In this document: in pieces, positions 18,419 to 27,808 of the stretch
Numbering within the stretch: the stretch's first letter is position 1
Layout: each line of letters starts with the position of its first letter
DNA from: Pedobacter sandarakinus
GTDB taxonomy: Bacteria; Bacteroidota; Bacteroidia; Sphingobacteriales; Sphingobacteriaceae
Length of the DNA: 64,000 nt
Assembly (NCBI RefSeq): GCF_026240095.1
Contig: NZ_JAPIVG010000001.1
Span: 1 to 64,000 of the forward strand
Direction: 5' to 3'
Position numbers and translations under genes: made by a program
The notes under the pieces: model-generated
Told to the model about the DNA's origin: nothing
Seen by the model: the letters and a program-made list of their open reading frames with translations, nothing else
Database searches by the model: none

Positions 18419-18997
18419 TTATTTTTTTGGTGCCGCTGGTTTAGCAGCTGTAGCCGTAATTCCTAATTTAGTTTTTACTGCGCCCGTAATATCATCACCA
18501 CCATCCCAGAAAACTAAGTTGTTTCCACCTTGACCATTGGCAATATCGAAAACGTAAGCCAAACCTTTTTCTTTAGCTACTGCAGAAATTGCTGTTGCAA
18601 CTTTTGCCTGAATAGGTTGGAACAATTCACCTTGTTTGGTACCTACATCCTGAGATGCTTTCGTACGTGCATCAGTAATGCGTTTTTCTAAATCCTGCAA
18701 TTCTTGACCGGCTACCTGCAATTCTTTACCTACCTGCTCTTTGTTTGCTTCACTTAAAGTTTTTTCTTTAGCCTGAGCAGCAGACAATTTAGTTTGGTAT
18801 TCTTTAATCATTCCATCAATGCTGGCTTGTAAAGATTTACCTAAAGTTTCTAAAGTTGTTTGAGCCGTTTTAGCCTCTGGTAAGTTAGCAAAAACTTCCT
18901 CAGAATTAATGTGACCCAATTTTTGTTGCGCATTCGCCATATTCGCTGTAAACACTAATCCTGCTGCTACAAAGAATACGTTAATTAACTTTCTCAT
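18419..18997 (-). CDS. OmpH/Skp-family periplasmic chaperone (second copy)
   Basis: A 192-residue secreted protein. The signal peptide ends MANAQQ (about residue 24), followed by KLGHINSEEVFANLPEAK, the typical start of OmpH/Skp proteins. Residues about 45-130 form long charged coiled-coil helices, the tentacles of the Skp trimer. The tail is an alanine/proline/lysine stretch (AAKPAAPKK). By family it holds unfolded outer-membrane proteins on their way to BamA. It follows another OmpH gene, the usual tandem arrangement in Bacteroidota. Confidence 0.9.
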   Translation of the reverse strand: MRKLINVFFVAAGLVFTANMANAQQKLGHINSEEVFANLPEAKTAQTTLETLGKSLQASIDGMIKEYQTKLSAAQAKEKTLSEANKEQVGKELQVAGQELQDLEKRITDARTKASQDVGTKQGELFQPIQAKVATAISAVAKEKGLAYVFDIANGQGGNNLVFWDGGDDITGAVKTKLGITATAAKPAAPKK

Positions 18998-19061
18998 CGT
19001 TCTATTTTACTTTGTTTTTATTATTCTATTTGTTTTTCCGAAAATTTCAGGGGCGAATATA

Positions 19062-19592
19062 CTAATTATTTACAGTCCCTGGTTTGTACCCTAATTTTAC
19101 AATTACATCATTACTAACATCGTAGCTACTGCTGGCATAAATCATCATTGTAGCTTCGCTGCTCTTATCAAAAATGAAATCCAGATACTTTGCTTTTGCA
19201 ATTTGTTTAATCACATCTGCAACTTTATCCTGTATTGGTTTAATAAGTTTGGTTCTGCTTTGAAACAGCTCGCCATCGGGTCCAAATTTTTGGCGTTGAA
19301 ATTCTTTTGCTTGTTTTTCCTTCTCGATAATTTCGTTCTCACGGCGTTTACGCATATCATCAGTTAGTAAAACCTGATCGGCCTGGTATGCTTTATACAT
19401 CCGATCTATTTCACCGAAGTTCTGATCTACTTGTTGCTGCCATTGTTTAGAGGCAACCTCTAACTGACTCAAAGCAGATTTATACTCTGGCATATGCTTC
19501 AAAATATATTCCGTGTCTACGTAAGCAAACTTTTGGGCAAAAGCACCAAAGGAACTAACGAGTAAAAATGCGATAAAAAGATACTTTTTCAT
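19062..19592 (-). CDS. OmpH/Skp-family periplasmic chaperone (first copy)
   Basis: A 176-residue protein with a signal peptide ending SFGAFAQ (about residue 19) and then KFAYVDTEYILKHMPEYKSA, the Skp start motif. A glutamine/lysine/glutamate-rich helical hairpin (about residues 40-110) should form the coiled-coil arms. It lies between bamA and the second OmpH gene in one orientation, which supports a role as chaperone delivering beta-barrel proteins to the BAM complex. The two copies differ in the tail and probably divide clients or form mixed trimers; that is inference. Confidence 0.9.
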   Translation of the reverse strand: MKKYLFIAFLLVSSFGAFAQKFAYVDTEYILKHMPEYKSALSQLEVASKQWQQQVDQNFGEIDRMYKAYQADQVLLTDDMRKRRENEIIEKEKQAKEFQRQKFGPDGELFQSRTKLIKPIQDKVADVIKQIAKAKYLDFIFDKSSEATMMIYASSSYDVSNDVIVKLGYKPGTVNN

Positions 19593-19690
19593 TTGTGTGT
19601 GTTTAATGATTTTCTAATAACCTAAGTTTTGTTTAAACTCAACTTAAGTTGTTTTATTGCATATTTAATAATTTTTTTAGAAGATATCAA

Positions 19691-22234
19691 TTAGAATCCA
19701 CCTAATTGTTGTGCGATACTAAAATGGAACTGACCTTTGTTGGCATCTGGCAAACCTGGTATCGAATCGAAACCGTAACCGTAATCGATACCTAACAAAC
19801 CAAATATTGGTAAAAATATCCTGGCACCTACCCCCACAGATCTTCTAATGTTAAATGGATTGAAATCGTTGAATCTATTCCACGTATTACCACCCTCTGC
19901 AAAGGCAAGAACGAAGGCGGTTGCCTGTTGACTAGCAATAACCGGGTAACGTGCCTCTAATACATACTTGGTATAAATCGGGCTACCAGATTGTTGTGCA
20001 ATCTGTGCGTTAGATCCGAAAGGAATAACAGTATTGTTAGCATAACCACGCATAGCGATCAACTCAGATCCTTGTAAGAAATCAAATCCTTGCATACCAT
20101 CGCCACCCAATTTAAAACGTTCGAATGCTGATTGGCCAACTACGCTATTATACTGACCTAAAAAACCGAACTGTGCTTGTGCTTTAACAACCAAGTTGCC
20201 AACAACTCTTTGGTACCATTGAGAATCGAATTTCCATTTGTGGTATTCCGTGAAGCGATATTTATCTTTATCAGAAGCTGTAGCATAGTTTACCTTATTA
20301 AACAACGAATAAGGAGGCGTTGCCTGGATGGTGAAACGGATGAACGACCCTGATTTAGGGAAAATTGGCGAATCACGAGAGTCGCGGCTAATTTCTTGCG
20401 ATAAGTTTAAGTTATAGGATGTACCAGTAGAAAATAAATAGCCCGCGTAATTGTTTAAGATGTATTGTTGCAAATTAACTGCATGGCTTAGCTGGAAATA
20501 GTTATCTGGCCAGTTTAATCTTCTACCTAAACTTACCGTTACGCCATTTAAACGAATTTTTTGGAATGATGAATTATCAGAACTTAAACCATTCGATTGC
20601 AATGATGTAAAGGCGCTTACACCAAAGCTCACTGGCTTCTCTCCACCAAACCATGGTTGCGAGAATGAGAAACTATAAGACTGATAGTACTTACCATTTG
20701 TTTGACCACGTAAACTTAATTTTTGACCATCTCCTTTCGGCAATGGTTTGTAAGCTTTAAGATTAAAAAGATTTCTTAACGAGAAGTTGTTGAAGGTTAA
20801 ACCTAAAGTACCGATGATACGGCCACCGCCAAAACCGCCTGATAATTCAATTTGGTCTGAAGGTTTTTCCTCCACGGCATACTCGATATCTACCGTACCA
20901 TCTGCCGGATTGGGGCGAGGTGTAGGCACGGTTTTAGACTCATCGAAGTTACCTAACTGTCCAATCTCACGAATGGTACGAATTAAATCGCTTTTGTTGA
21001 ACTTCTGACCAGGTTTAGTACGAATCTCACGCAAAACAACTTTATCATTTGTAATGGTATTACCTTTTAATGTGATGCGGTTATTGGTGTATTGTGGGCC
21101 TTCGTACATGCGCATCTCCACATCTACAGTATCGCCATAAATTCTGGTTTGAACCGGATCAATGTTAAATGTAAGGTAACCGTTATCGGTATACATGCTA
21201 TTAATATCGCCACCGTTTTCGCCACCACCGTTAAGTTTTTTATTTAAACGATCTTCGCTGAATACATCACCTTTTTCTATCGTAAGTACTTTATTCAAAA
21301 TACTATCAGGATAAATGGCATTACCAGCCCAGGTAATGTTCCCGAAATAATATTTTTTTCCCTCGTAAATATCCATCTGAATATTTACTTTCTTTTTGTT
21401 GTATTGATAAATGCTGTCTTTTAAAAGCTCAGCATCGCGATAGCCTTTCTCATGCAACTTCGCAATCATTTTAATTTTATTCTCCTCGTACTTTTCTTTA
21501 GAGAATTTTCCGGAGCCCCAAAACCGCCACCAGGCAAACTGTTTTGGATTTTTTAAGTACTTGCGTAATTTAGAAGATTTAAAGTCTTTGTTACCTGTAA
21601 AATCGATATGTTGAACCTTAACTCGGCTGCCCTTATTGATATTGGCTTCTAATACAACACTATTCTCGGCGTTTGGATCTTTACGGGTTTTATAATCAAT
21701 TGTAGTAAAATAGAAGCCTTTATCTAGCATATACTTTTTTACAATTGCCGAGGTGGTGTTATATAAGTTATCGTTTACGATCTTACCTGTTTTATCGTTT
21801 AGTTTTTCCTGAATTGCCGTTTTCTGCGACTTGCTTATTCCTTTTAAATCGATTGAGCTTAAACGCGGACGTTCTACTACTTCAATCTCGAAATAAACAG
21901 AATCCTGAACAAATTTTTGGATGTTTATTTTCACATCATCAAACAAACCCTGTGCCCAAAGCGTTTTTATAGCATCAGAAGTAGCTTCACCAGGGAGCAC
22001 TACTTTATCGCCCTTGGTAAGTTTAGATAGGGTAATTAAAACGTCCTTATCTAAATATTCTGTACCGGTAACTGTTGTTCCGCCAATGATGTATTCACGT
22101 GGATTAAAATAATCTAAATCTAAGCCTCCAACCTTTAACGAGGGTGTTGCCGGAGCCTGACCTTGTGGACGTATTTGAGCAAAGGCCGGTGCGGCTAAAA
22201 CTATCAGGATTAAAACTTGAAATATTCTTTTCAT
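19691..22234 (-). CDS. bamA: Outer-membrane protein assembly factor BamA
   Basis: An 847-residue outer-membrane protein. A signal peptide (MKRIFQ to APAFAQ, about residue 20) is followed by five POTRA domains up to about residue 430 (for example SSIDLKGISKSQKTAIQEKL and IKLHEKGYRDAELLKDSIY-type repeats) and a 16-strand Omp85 barrel. Barrel signatures include the YGYGFDSIPG region near the end. It inserts outer-membrane proteins, including SusC-type receptors and T9SS components in this phylum. The frame is open further upstream, but the ATG at 22234 begins the signal peptide directly. Genes for two OmpH chaperones follow on the same strand, and uppS precedes it. Confidence 0.95.
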   Translation of the reverse strand: MKRIFQVLILIVLAAPAFAQIRPQGQAPATPSLKVGGLDLDYFNPREYIIGGTTVTGTEYLDKDVLITLSKLTKGDKVVLPGEATSDAIKTLWAQGLFDDVKINIQKFVQDSVYFEIEVVERPRLSSIDLKGISKSQKTAIQEKLNDKTGKIVNDNLYNTTSAIVKKYMLDKGFYFTTIDYKTRKDPNAENSVVLEANINKGSRVKVQHIDFTGNKDFKSSKLRKYLKNPKQFAWWRFWGSGKFSKEKYEENKIKMIAKLHEKGYRDAELLKDSIYQYNKKKVNIQMDIYEGKKYYFGNITWAGNAIYPDSILNKVLTIEKGDVFSEDRLNKKLNGGGENGGDINSMYTDNGYLTFNIDPVQTRIYGDTVDVEMRMYEGPQYTNNRITLKGNTITNDKVVLREIRTKPGQKFNKSDLIRTIREIGQLGNFDESKTVPTPRPNPADGTVDIEYAVEEKPSDQIELSGGFGGGRIIGTLGLTFNNFSLRNLFNLKAYKPLPKGDGQKLSLRGQTNGKYYQSYSFSFSQPWFGGEKPVSFGVSAFTSLQSNGLSSDNSSFQKIRLNGVTVSLGRRLNWPDNYFQLSHAVNLQQYILNNYAGYLFSTGTSYNLNLSQEISRDSRDSPIFPKSGSFIRFTIQATPPYSLFNKVNYATASDKDKYRFTEYHKWKFDSQWYQRVVGNLVVKAQAQFGFLGQYNSVVGQSAFERFKLGGDGMQGFDFLQGSELIAMRGYANNTVIPFGSNAQIAQQSGSPIYTKYVLEARYPVIASQQATAFVLAFAEGGNTWNRFNDFNPFNIRRSVGVGARIFLPIFGLLGIDYGYGFDSIPGLPDANKGQFHFSIAQQLGGF

Positions 22235-22383
22235 TAAAATAATTTGTTCAGTAATGGCCACGAAGGTAACGTTTTATAAAGCAAAAATTTCTTTATCCAA
22301 CCAACCTTTTTATGGATTCATTTATCGTATTAAAGTGGTGCTAAGTTAGTTTAAACGCTTGTTAAAAAGTGTTAAAAGAAAAA

Positions 22384-23124
22384 TTAGTTTAATTGTTCGC
22401 TAATTTTTCCAAATCGGCGTTCGCGTTTTTGGTAATCAACAATAGCTTCAAAAAGATCTTCCCGCCTAAAATCTGGCCATAGTACATCAGTAAAATAAAA
22501 CTCGGTATAAGCCATTTGCCATAGCAAATAATTACTTATGCGGTGTTCTCCACTGGTTCTAATCATCAGCTCAGGGTCTGGAATGTTAACGGTGGTTAAC
22601 TTTGAAGAGAAAAGGTTTTCATCAATATCATCAATGGCAATTTGGTTATCTTTTACAGCAGCAGCTATTTGTTTTGCTGCTTCTAAAATTTCCCATTTTG
22701 CACTGTAACTTAATGCGAGGGTAAGCGTACATTTTTCATTATGTGCTGTCTTCGCCATTGCTTCATGTAAATCATCAATACACTCTTGCGGTAATGAAGC
22801 AATATTACCAATCGCATTAAGTTTGATGTTATTCTTATTAAGTGTTTCGGTCTCCTTATTAATCGTAGAAATCAAAATCTGCATCAATGCATCAACTTCT
22901 TCTTTTGGCCGATTCCAATTTTCAGTAGAAAAAGCATAAAGTGTTAAATACTCAATACCCACTTCTACACAACCTTCTACAATATCTTTTACGGAAAGTA
23001 CGCCTTGTTCGTGGCCAAAAACCCGCACTTTGCCCTGGCCTTTTGCCCATCGTCCGTTACCATCCATAATAACGGCAATGTGCCTTGGCAGGCGAGTATC
23101 GTCTATTTGTTCTTTAAATCCCAT
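22384..23124 (-). CDS. uppS: Undecaprenyl diphosphate synthase (cis-prenyltransferase)
   Basis: A 246-residue cytoplasmic, membrane-associated enzyme that extends farnesyl diphosphate with isopentenyl diphosphate to make the C55 lipid carrier for peptidoglycan and glycans. AVIMDGNGRWAKGQG contains the catalytic Asp21, FSTENWNRPKEEV is the second conserved block and LMIRTSGEHRISNYLLWQ the third. Full family length. It lies 19 bases after the upstream beta-barrel gene, inside the 3' end of which I find a near-consensus promoter that could drive uppS-bamA-ompH separately. Confidence 0.97.
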   Translation of the reverse strand: MGFKEQIDDTRLPRHIAVIMDGNGRWAKGQGKVRVFGHEQGVLSVKDIVEGCVEVGIEYLTLYAFSTENWNRPKEEVDALMQILISTINKETETLNKNNIKLNAIGNIASLPQECIDDLHEAMAKTAHNEKCTLTLALSYSAKWEILEAAKQIAAAVKDNQIAIDDIDENLFSSKLTTVNIPDPELMIRTSGEHRISNYLLWQMAYTEFYFTDVLWPDFRREDLFEAIVDYQKRERRFGKISEQLN

Positions 23125-23143
23125 TTATTCTGTCAAAATCAGC

Positions 23144-23944
23144 TTAAAACGTATAGCATTTTGAGGATACAAAGGTAAAAGATATGCCAACACTAACAAA
23201 TAGATAAGTGTCCCTTTTTCGAAAATCTCCTCTTTGGGTACCTACGTAACCTGTTTGGCTTAGAGATGGATCTGATAAATTGAGCGTATTTTCACCGTTT
23301 CTTAAGATTACAGGTGCAGCTGGATAACGTCCGCTTACGTCATCGATATAGTCGGTTAAGGGTGTTCTGTATCCAATTTCAGAAAAAACGCTCCAAGTAT
23401 CTTTGTAATTATAGCGCAAGCCAACGCCATATGGGATGGTCAAAACCAGGTTTTGATACCCACTTGGTTGACCTTCAGTAGCCAGGCGGTCCAACCGATA
23501 CGTTTCACCTTCAAAATCTACTGTTGGCTTGAATAAAACTCCGCCAATACCTGTGAAAAGATAAGGGGTGAATTGCCTGCTTCCGCCACCCAACTTATAA
23601 TTGAAAAAATTGAAATCGACAACAGCATTTAATTCGCTCAATGAAGTTTTAAAACTAAGATTTCTTTCGATAAATTGTAAGTTGCTCGATGCTGCATCTT
23701 GTGCCTCTATTTGACCGTACTGGTAATTTATCCGTACTCCAATATACTGGTTAAAATTGCGTTTTGCATAAACACCAGCAGATAAACCACTTATTTGCAG
23801 TGGGTTATTCTGATTTAGGTCTCCTAGGTAACCGGCACCACCAGCCATGAGTCCTAACTCCCAATTGCCAACCTGGGCCTGGGTAATAGTGTAATTGGAG
23901 ATGAAGAGGAGGATGATGAATAAAAGGCGTTTATTTAGCGTCAT
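23144..23944 (-). CDS. Outer-membrane beta-barrel protein, DUF6089-like
   Basis: A 266-residue protein with a signal peptide ending ITQAQ (about residue 23), followed by VGNWELGLMAGGAGYLGDLNQ and alternating beta strands, consistent with an 8-10 strand outer-membrane barrel. It resembles the DUF6089 family, whose genes are commonly found between nadK and uppS in Bacteroidota. The C-terminal strand pattern (YLFVSVGISFTF) is barrel-like. Function is unknown; linkage to bamA and uppS suggests an envelope role. It is separated from nadK by only 2 bases, so the two are translationally linked. Confidence 0.75.
   Translation of the reverse strand: MTLNKRLLFIILLFISNYTITQAQVGNWELGLMAGGAGYLGDLNQNNPLQISGLSAGVYAKRNFNQYIGVRINYQYGQIEAQDAASSNLQFIERNLSFKTSLSELNAVVDFNFFNYKLGGGSRQFTPYLFTGIGGVLFKPTVDFEGETYRLDRLATEGQPSGYQNLVLTIPYGVGLRYNYKDTWSVFSEIGYRTPLTDYIDDVSGRYPAAPVILRNGENTLNLSDPSLSQTGYVGTQRGDFRKRDTYLFVSVGISFTFVSSKCYTF
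23170..23199 (-). promoter_or_regulatory. Internal promoter for uppS-bamA inside the upstream gene
   Basis: Read on the minus strand: TTTG with its TTG at 23197-23199, 19 bases, then TACCTTTG (23170-23177). This is an excellent match in both boxes and spacing to the Bacteroidota consensus. It lies within the 3' coding end of the DUF6089-like gene, about 45 bases before the uppS ATG. Confidence 0.6.
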
Positions 23945-23946
23945 AC

Positions 23947-24828
23947 CTAGTAGTTACGGGTATCTATGCCCCATAATAATTTATTCCTTAACGTGTTTAA
24001 ATACGTTTCATTGTTCAGGCGAATAAGATTTATGCAAAAATCTGCTTTTTTTATCGCAATTTTCACCGAGCGTTCTACCGTTACTGTCCTGCTATCGCAA
24101 GAAACCAAAAACTTTGATTCTCTAGCCTCGACTTCAAAAGACAGCACATTATCATCCGGGAGTACAACCGGCCTTACATTAAGGTTGTGTGGAGCGATTG
24201 GTGTTACCACAAAGTTCTCGGAATCTGGATAAATGATAGGACCGCCACAACTCAGTGAATATGCGGTAGAACCTGTTGGTGTAGCAATAATTAGCCCGTC
24301 TGCCCAATACGAGTTGATAAACTCGTTGTTCATAGAAGCATGGATAATCATCATAGCCGAATTGTCTCTTCGGTGAATAGTGATATCATTAAGTGCAAAA
24401 TTTTCTTCTCCAAACAAACCATTATCAGATTCTAGGATCAAAAGAGACCGGGCATCTAGGGTGTATTCACCACTTATCAATGCATTTAATGCCGATTCGA
24501 TTTCATTTTTATTGATGCTGGCTAAAAAGCCCAAGCGACCAAAATTGATACCGATAACCGGAATTCCTGAGTTTCGGATTAATGATAAGGTATCAAGCAG
24601 GGTACCATCGCCACCTAAGCTGAGTAACACATCCGCATGATCTTTTAATTCTGCATGGTTATGAAAAACGATTGTATTTTTTGGCAACGATATTTTGCCA
24701 TGAAGCGACGTTTTAAACTTAGAATATACAACAGGCTGTATTTGATGATCGGCTAAATGATTAAAAACCGTTTGAACATAGGGTAAAACCGTATCATTAA
24801 AGTCTCTCCCGTAAATTGCTATCCTCAT
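23947..24828 (-). CDS. nadK: NAD kinase
   Basis: A 293-residue cytoplasmic enzyme that phosphorylates NAD to NADP. LLSLGGDGTLLDTL holds the GGDGT motif for nucleotide binding and catalysis. GINFGRLGFLA follows, and TPTGSTAYSLSCGGPI is the conserved NAD-binding loop. FALNDITIHR supplies the NE/D motif in the DDIT-like form. Normal length. It lies 8 bases downstream of the CBS gene and 2 bases upstream of the barrel gene, so it belongs to a tight operon. Confidence 0.96.
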   Translation of the reverse strand: MRIAIYGRDFNDTVLPYVQTVFNHLADHQIQPVVYSKFKTSLHGKISLPKNTIVFHNHAELKDHADVLLSLGGDGTLLDTLSLIRNSGIPVIGINFGRLGFLASINKNEIESALNALISGEYTLDARSLLILESDNGLFGEENFALNDITIHRRDNSAMMIIHASMNNEFINSYWADGLIIATPTGSTAYSLSCGGPIIYPDSENFVVTPIAPHNLNVRPVVLPDDNVLSFEVEARESKFLVSCDSRTVTVERSVKIAIKKADFCINLIRLNNETYLNTLRNKLLWGIDTRNY

Positions 24829-24836
24829 ATATGGCT

Positions 24837-25499
24837 TTAAACATTTAAATAGTTCATGAAAGAATCGTAACGTTCCTGCGATCCATCATCAACCTGAGTA
24901 TTATTGTAAACCTCCTTAACCTGATAATCGTAACGTTCAAAAGAGGCTACTAAAGATGTTATTTCCGTTTTATTTACTTTTAAAGTAACTTCTAGCCGGG
25001 TGGAATCTTCAAAAGCATTCACAGAGGAAGATAAGATTTGTGCATTATCTGCTTCCACTATTTGCGAGATATGTGCTAGTGAATTATCCCGGTTTCCTAT
25101 CTCTAACACAATAATACCACCTGGTTCATTTACTGCGTATTGTATTGCAACAGCATCCAAAACACAAGCAATAGGAATTAAGCCTAGATAGTTTTTACTC
25201 TGATCTAATACCGGAACAGCTGTAAGTTTAAGTTGACTCATGATCCGAATCACATCGTAGGTATGTGCATCTGCCTGCACAAAGAGCTGAAGATAGCTCA
25301 CCGAATGGTCATTTAGTCGGGTGTCATGATCATGGATATTTTGCAAATCGTCTTCTGAAACCAAACCAACAAAAGCTTCACCATTAAGAATAGCAAGGTG
25401 CTTAACCTTAAACTCGTTCATCCGGTCTAAAGCCTGTTGCACCGTATCATTAATTCTCAATGATGGCATTACATGTGATATGATTTCTGCTGCAAACAT
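24837..25499 (-). CDS. CBS-domain-pair protein with ACT-like C terminus
   Basis: A 220-residue cytoplasmic protein. Two CBS motifs occupy roughly residues 7-130 (DTVQQALDRMNEFKVKHLAIL, then VIRIMSQLKLTAVPVLDQ). The C-terminal third (GGIIVLEIGNRDNSLAHISQ onward) has the beta-alpha-beta look of an ACT domain. CBS pairs bind adenine nucleotides, so this may sense energy or NAD-related nucleotides. Its start codon overlaps the stop of the alpha/beta hydrolase by one base (TAATG) and nadK follows 8 bases later, suggesting coordinated synthesis. A direct effect on NadK is only a guess. Confidence 0.78.
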   Translation of the reverse strand: MFAAEIISHVMPSLRINDTVQQALDRMNEFKVKHLAILNGEAFVGLVSEDDLQNIHDHDTRLNDHSVSYLQLFVQADAHTYDVIRIMSQLKLTAVPVLDQSKNYLGLIPIACVLDAVAIQYAVNEPGGIIVLEIGNRDNSLAHISQIVEADNAQILSSSVNAFEDSTRLEVTLKVNKTEITSLVASFERYDYQVKEVYNNTQVDDGSQERYDSFMNYLNV

Positions 25500-26263
25500 T
25501 ATTTGAGTAATATCCTATCTAAAAATTTCTCTAAGTAACCATTAAAAACTTGCGGATGTTCCATCATGGGTGCATGTCCGCATTTATCTACCCAGTTCAG
25601 CTCGGAATTTGGCAACAACTGGTGAAACTCTTCCGCCACTTCGGGTGGTGTCACCTTATCATTTTTTCCCCAAATTAAGGAAACGGGAATGGTTATTTTA
25701 GATAATTCCTTTGCCATATTGTGGCGAATGGCAGATTTAGCCATTGTTAAAATTCTAATTACACGAGATCTGTCATTGACCGTTTTAAATACATCATCAA
25801 CCAATTCTTTTGTGGCCGTCGCCGGATCATAAAAAGTAAATTCTACTTTCTCTTTAATGTAATCGTAGCTTTCTCGTCTGGGAAAAGACCCGCCAAATGC
25901 ATTTTCATACAAGCCAGAACTACCTGTAAGAACCAGAGCCTTAACAAACTCTTGATGCGCAACCGTGAAAACTAACCCGACATGACCGCCTAGTGAATTT
26001 CCAACCAATACCACCTGGTTCAATTTTTTAAATTTCAAAAACCGATGGAGGTATCTTGACAAAGCCTTAACCCCCAAGGTTAAAATAGGTAAATCGTAAA
26101 TGGGTAAAATTGGGATAACAACATGATAACGATCTTTAAACCGCTCGATTACAAGCTCCCAATTACTTAATTCGCCCATTAGGCCATGCAGCAACACCAG
26201 CGTTTCGCCTTTTCCAGCTTCAATGTATTTAAATCCGTCTTCGTCAATTACCTGGTATGTCAT
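25499..26263 (-). CDS. Alpha/beta hydrolase
   Basis: A 254-residue cytoplasmic hydrolase fold protein. LVLLHGLMG gives the oxyanion HG motif, VGNSLGGHVGL the nucleophile elbow (Ser of GNSLGG), WGKNDKVTP the acid loop with Asp, and CGHAPMMEHP the catalytic His. The substrate cannot be inferred; its length and cap region resemble MhpC/BioH-like esterases. It heads the operon that continues through the CBS protein and nadK to uppS and bamA. Confidence 0.85.
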   Translation of the reverse strand: MTYQVIDEDGFKYIEAGKGETLVLLHGLMGELSNWELVIERFKDRYHVVIPILPIYDLPILTLGVKALSRYLHRFLKFKKLNQVVLVGNSLGGHVGLVFTVAHQEFVKALVLTGSSGLYENAFGGSFPRRESYDYIKEKVEFTFYDPATATKELVDDVFKTVNDRSRVIRILTMAKSAIRHNMAKELSKITIPVSLIWGKNDKVTPPEVAEEFHQLLPNSELNWVDKCGHAPMMEHPQVFNGYLEKFLDRILLK

Positions 26264-26425
26264 ATATATATTAGATGGTGGTGTGTACTAAGTTAATAGA
26301 GTAAACTTAAATTTTAGCATTTATAGTTAATTTTCTCAAATAATATCAAACAGGGAGAGCGGAATTGATTGAATTACTGTGCAAATTTGTTAAGTATTAT
26401 TTGATATACAATGCAGGCTACTGAA

Positions 26426-26872
26426 TTAGGCCAACTTCTCTTTTACAATTTCAGCAATCAATTTGCCATCGGCTTTTCCGGCAAGTGCTTTGTTTGCCAA
26501 ACCCATAACTTTACCCATATCTTTAACCGATGTTGCACCAGATTGTTTGATAACGTCATCAATGATGCCGGCAACAGCTGAACGATCTAGCTGCTTTGGC
26601 AGGAACTGATTAATAACTTCAATCTCCTCTTCTTCTACCTGATAAAGATCTGAACGATTCTGTGATCTATAAATATCTGCAGACTCTCTTCGTTGCTTAA
26701 TCAACTTCTGCAAAATTTTGAGTTCAGTTTCTTCGGTAATTTCTTCTGTAGATCCCTTTTCAGTTTTGGCTAAAAGGAGAGCTGCTTTAATTGCTCTTAA
26801 ACCTCTTAATTGTGCATTATTTTTAGCCAACATGGCTTTTTTTATTTCTTGATCTATTGTATTTGATATCAT
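26426..26872 (-). CDS. GatB/YqeY-domain protein
   Basis: A 148-residue all-helical cytoplasmic protein of the YqeY family: IKKAMLAKN near the start, LQKLIKQRRESADIYRSQNR in the middle and the end segment MGKVMGLANKALAGKADGKLIAEIVKEKL, the same fold as the tail domain of GatB that contacts tRNA. YqeY proteins stand alone in many bacteria and their role is not defined. It is flanked by about 70-160 base gaps and appears to be a single-gene unit. Confidence 0.9.
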   Translation of the reverse strand: MISNTIDQEIKKAMLAKNNAQLRGLRAIKAALLLAKTEKGSTEEITEETELKILQKLIKQRRESADIYRSQNRSDLYQVEEEEIEVINQFLPKQLDRSAVAGIIDDVIKQSGATSVKDMGKVMGLANKALAGKADGKLIAEIVKEKLA

Positions 26873-26946
26873 CTAGTTTAAACCTCAAAGAAAGGCCTCC
26901 TGTTTAAGTTTACTGTGTGCTTAATTTATTGCCAAAGTTAATAGGT

Positions 26947-27717
26947 TTACAAACTTTGCATCGTTCTATCAATAATTGTTGCTGTAGCTTGTACCGATGG
27001 CATGATTAACATATCGTTGATGTTAACATGTTTAGGGCGGCTGACCACATACCAAATTGCATCAGCAATATCATTTGCAAGGAGTGGCTCTAAATTCTCG
27101 TAAACTTTCTTCGCTCTATCTTCATCGCCTTTAAAACGCACTACCGAAAATTCTGTTTCTACCATGCCCGGATTAATCTCTGTAACTTTGATACCGTGTG
27201 GAAGGAGATCAATGCGCATGCCCTTACTCAATGCATCAACCGCATGTTTGCTGGCACAGTACACATTGCCATTCGGATAAACCTCTTTGCCTGCGATAGA
27301 ACCAATATTGACAATATGACCAGATTTATTAGGAACCATCCAATTAGAAACAATTTTTGTAACATATAATAAGCCCTTTACATTGGTATCAATCATGGTA
27401 TCCCAGTCTTGCGTATCACCCTTATCAATCGGATCTAAGCCCTGGCTTAAACCGGCATTGTTAATAAGCACATCAACATTCTTCCATTCCACAGGTAAAG
27501 CTTCCAGCGCAGCTGATAAACCCACTTTATCCCTAACATCGGCCAATACTTGTTTGATTTCAATTCCGTATTTATCGTTAAGGTGACGTACCAATTTCGA
27601 CAAGCGATCTTCGCGGCGGGCAAGCAGGATAAGTTGATACCCCTGCTGTGCAAATGTGTATGCACAGGCCTCACCAATACCTGAGGTTGCACCTGTAATT
27701 AATGCAATTTTAGACAT
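26947..27717 (-). CDS. Short-chain dehydrogenase/reductase (YdfG-like)
   Basis: A 256-residue classical SDR. ALITGATSGIGEACAY is the TGxxxGxG cofactor site, LARREDRL suggests NADP preference through the arginines, LINNAGLSQG is the NNAG motif, and NIGSIAGKEVYPNGNVYCASKHAV contains the catalytic Ser, Tyr and Lys. It resembles YdfG-type NADP-dependent 3-hydroxy acid dehydrogenases; the exact substrate is open. The frame runs on to 27783, but the ATG at 27717 starts the Rossmann fold directly and the promoter lies inside the extension. Confidence 0.88.
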   Translation of the reverse strand: MSKIALITGATSGIGEACAYTFAQQGYQLILLARREDRLSKLVRHLNDKYGIEIKQVLADVRDKVGLSAALEALPVEWKNVDVLINNAGLSQGLDPIDKGDTQDWDTMIDTNVKGLLYVTKIVSNWMVPNKSGHIVNIGSIAGKEVYPNGNVYCASKHAVDALSKGMRIDLLPHGIKVTEINPGMVETEFSVVRFKGDEDRAKKVYENLEPLLANDIADAIWYVVSRPKHVNINDMLIMPSVQATATIIDRTMQSL

Positions 27718-27780
27718 ATTTATGAATTTTAAGTCATGATAAACCTTATGCTTCGCCTGGCAAAGATTTATCTTTGATTG

Positions 27781-27788
27781 CAAAGGTA
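27781..27788 (-). promoter_or_regulatory. -7 promoter element of the SDR gene
   Basis: TACCTTTG on the minus strand, in the gap between porT and the SDR gene, predicting a leader of about 55-60 bases. Confidence 0.5.
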
Positions 27789-27808
27789 AGTTTTTTTGGG
27801 CTGTACGG

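Noticed and set aside
27405-27416. Third copy of the GCGTATCA motif
   Set aside because: Only eight bases match and it lies inside the SDR coding sequence, so chance is the better explanation.
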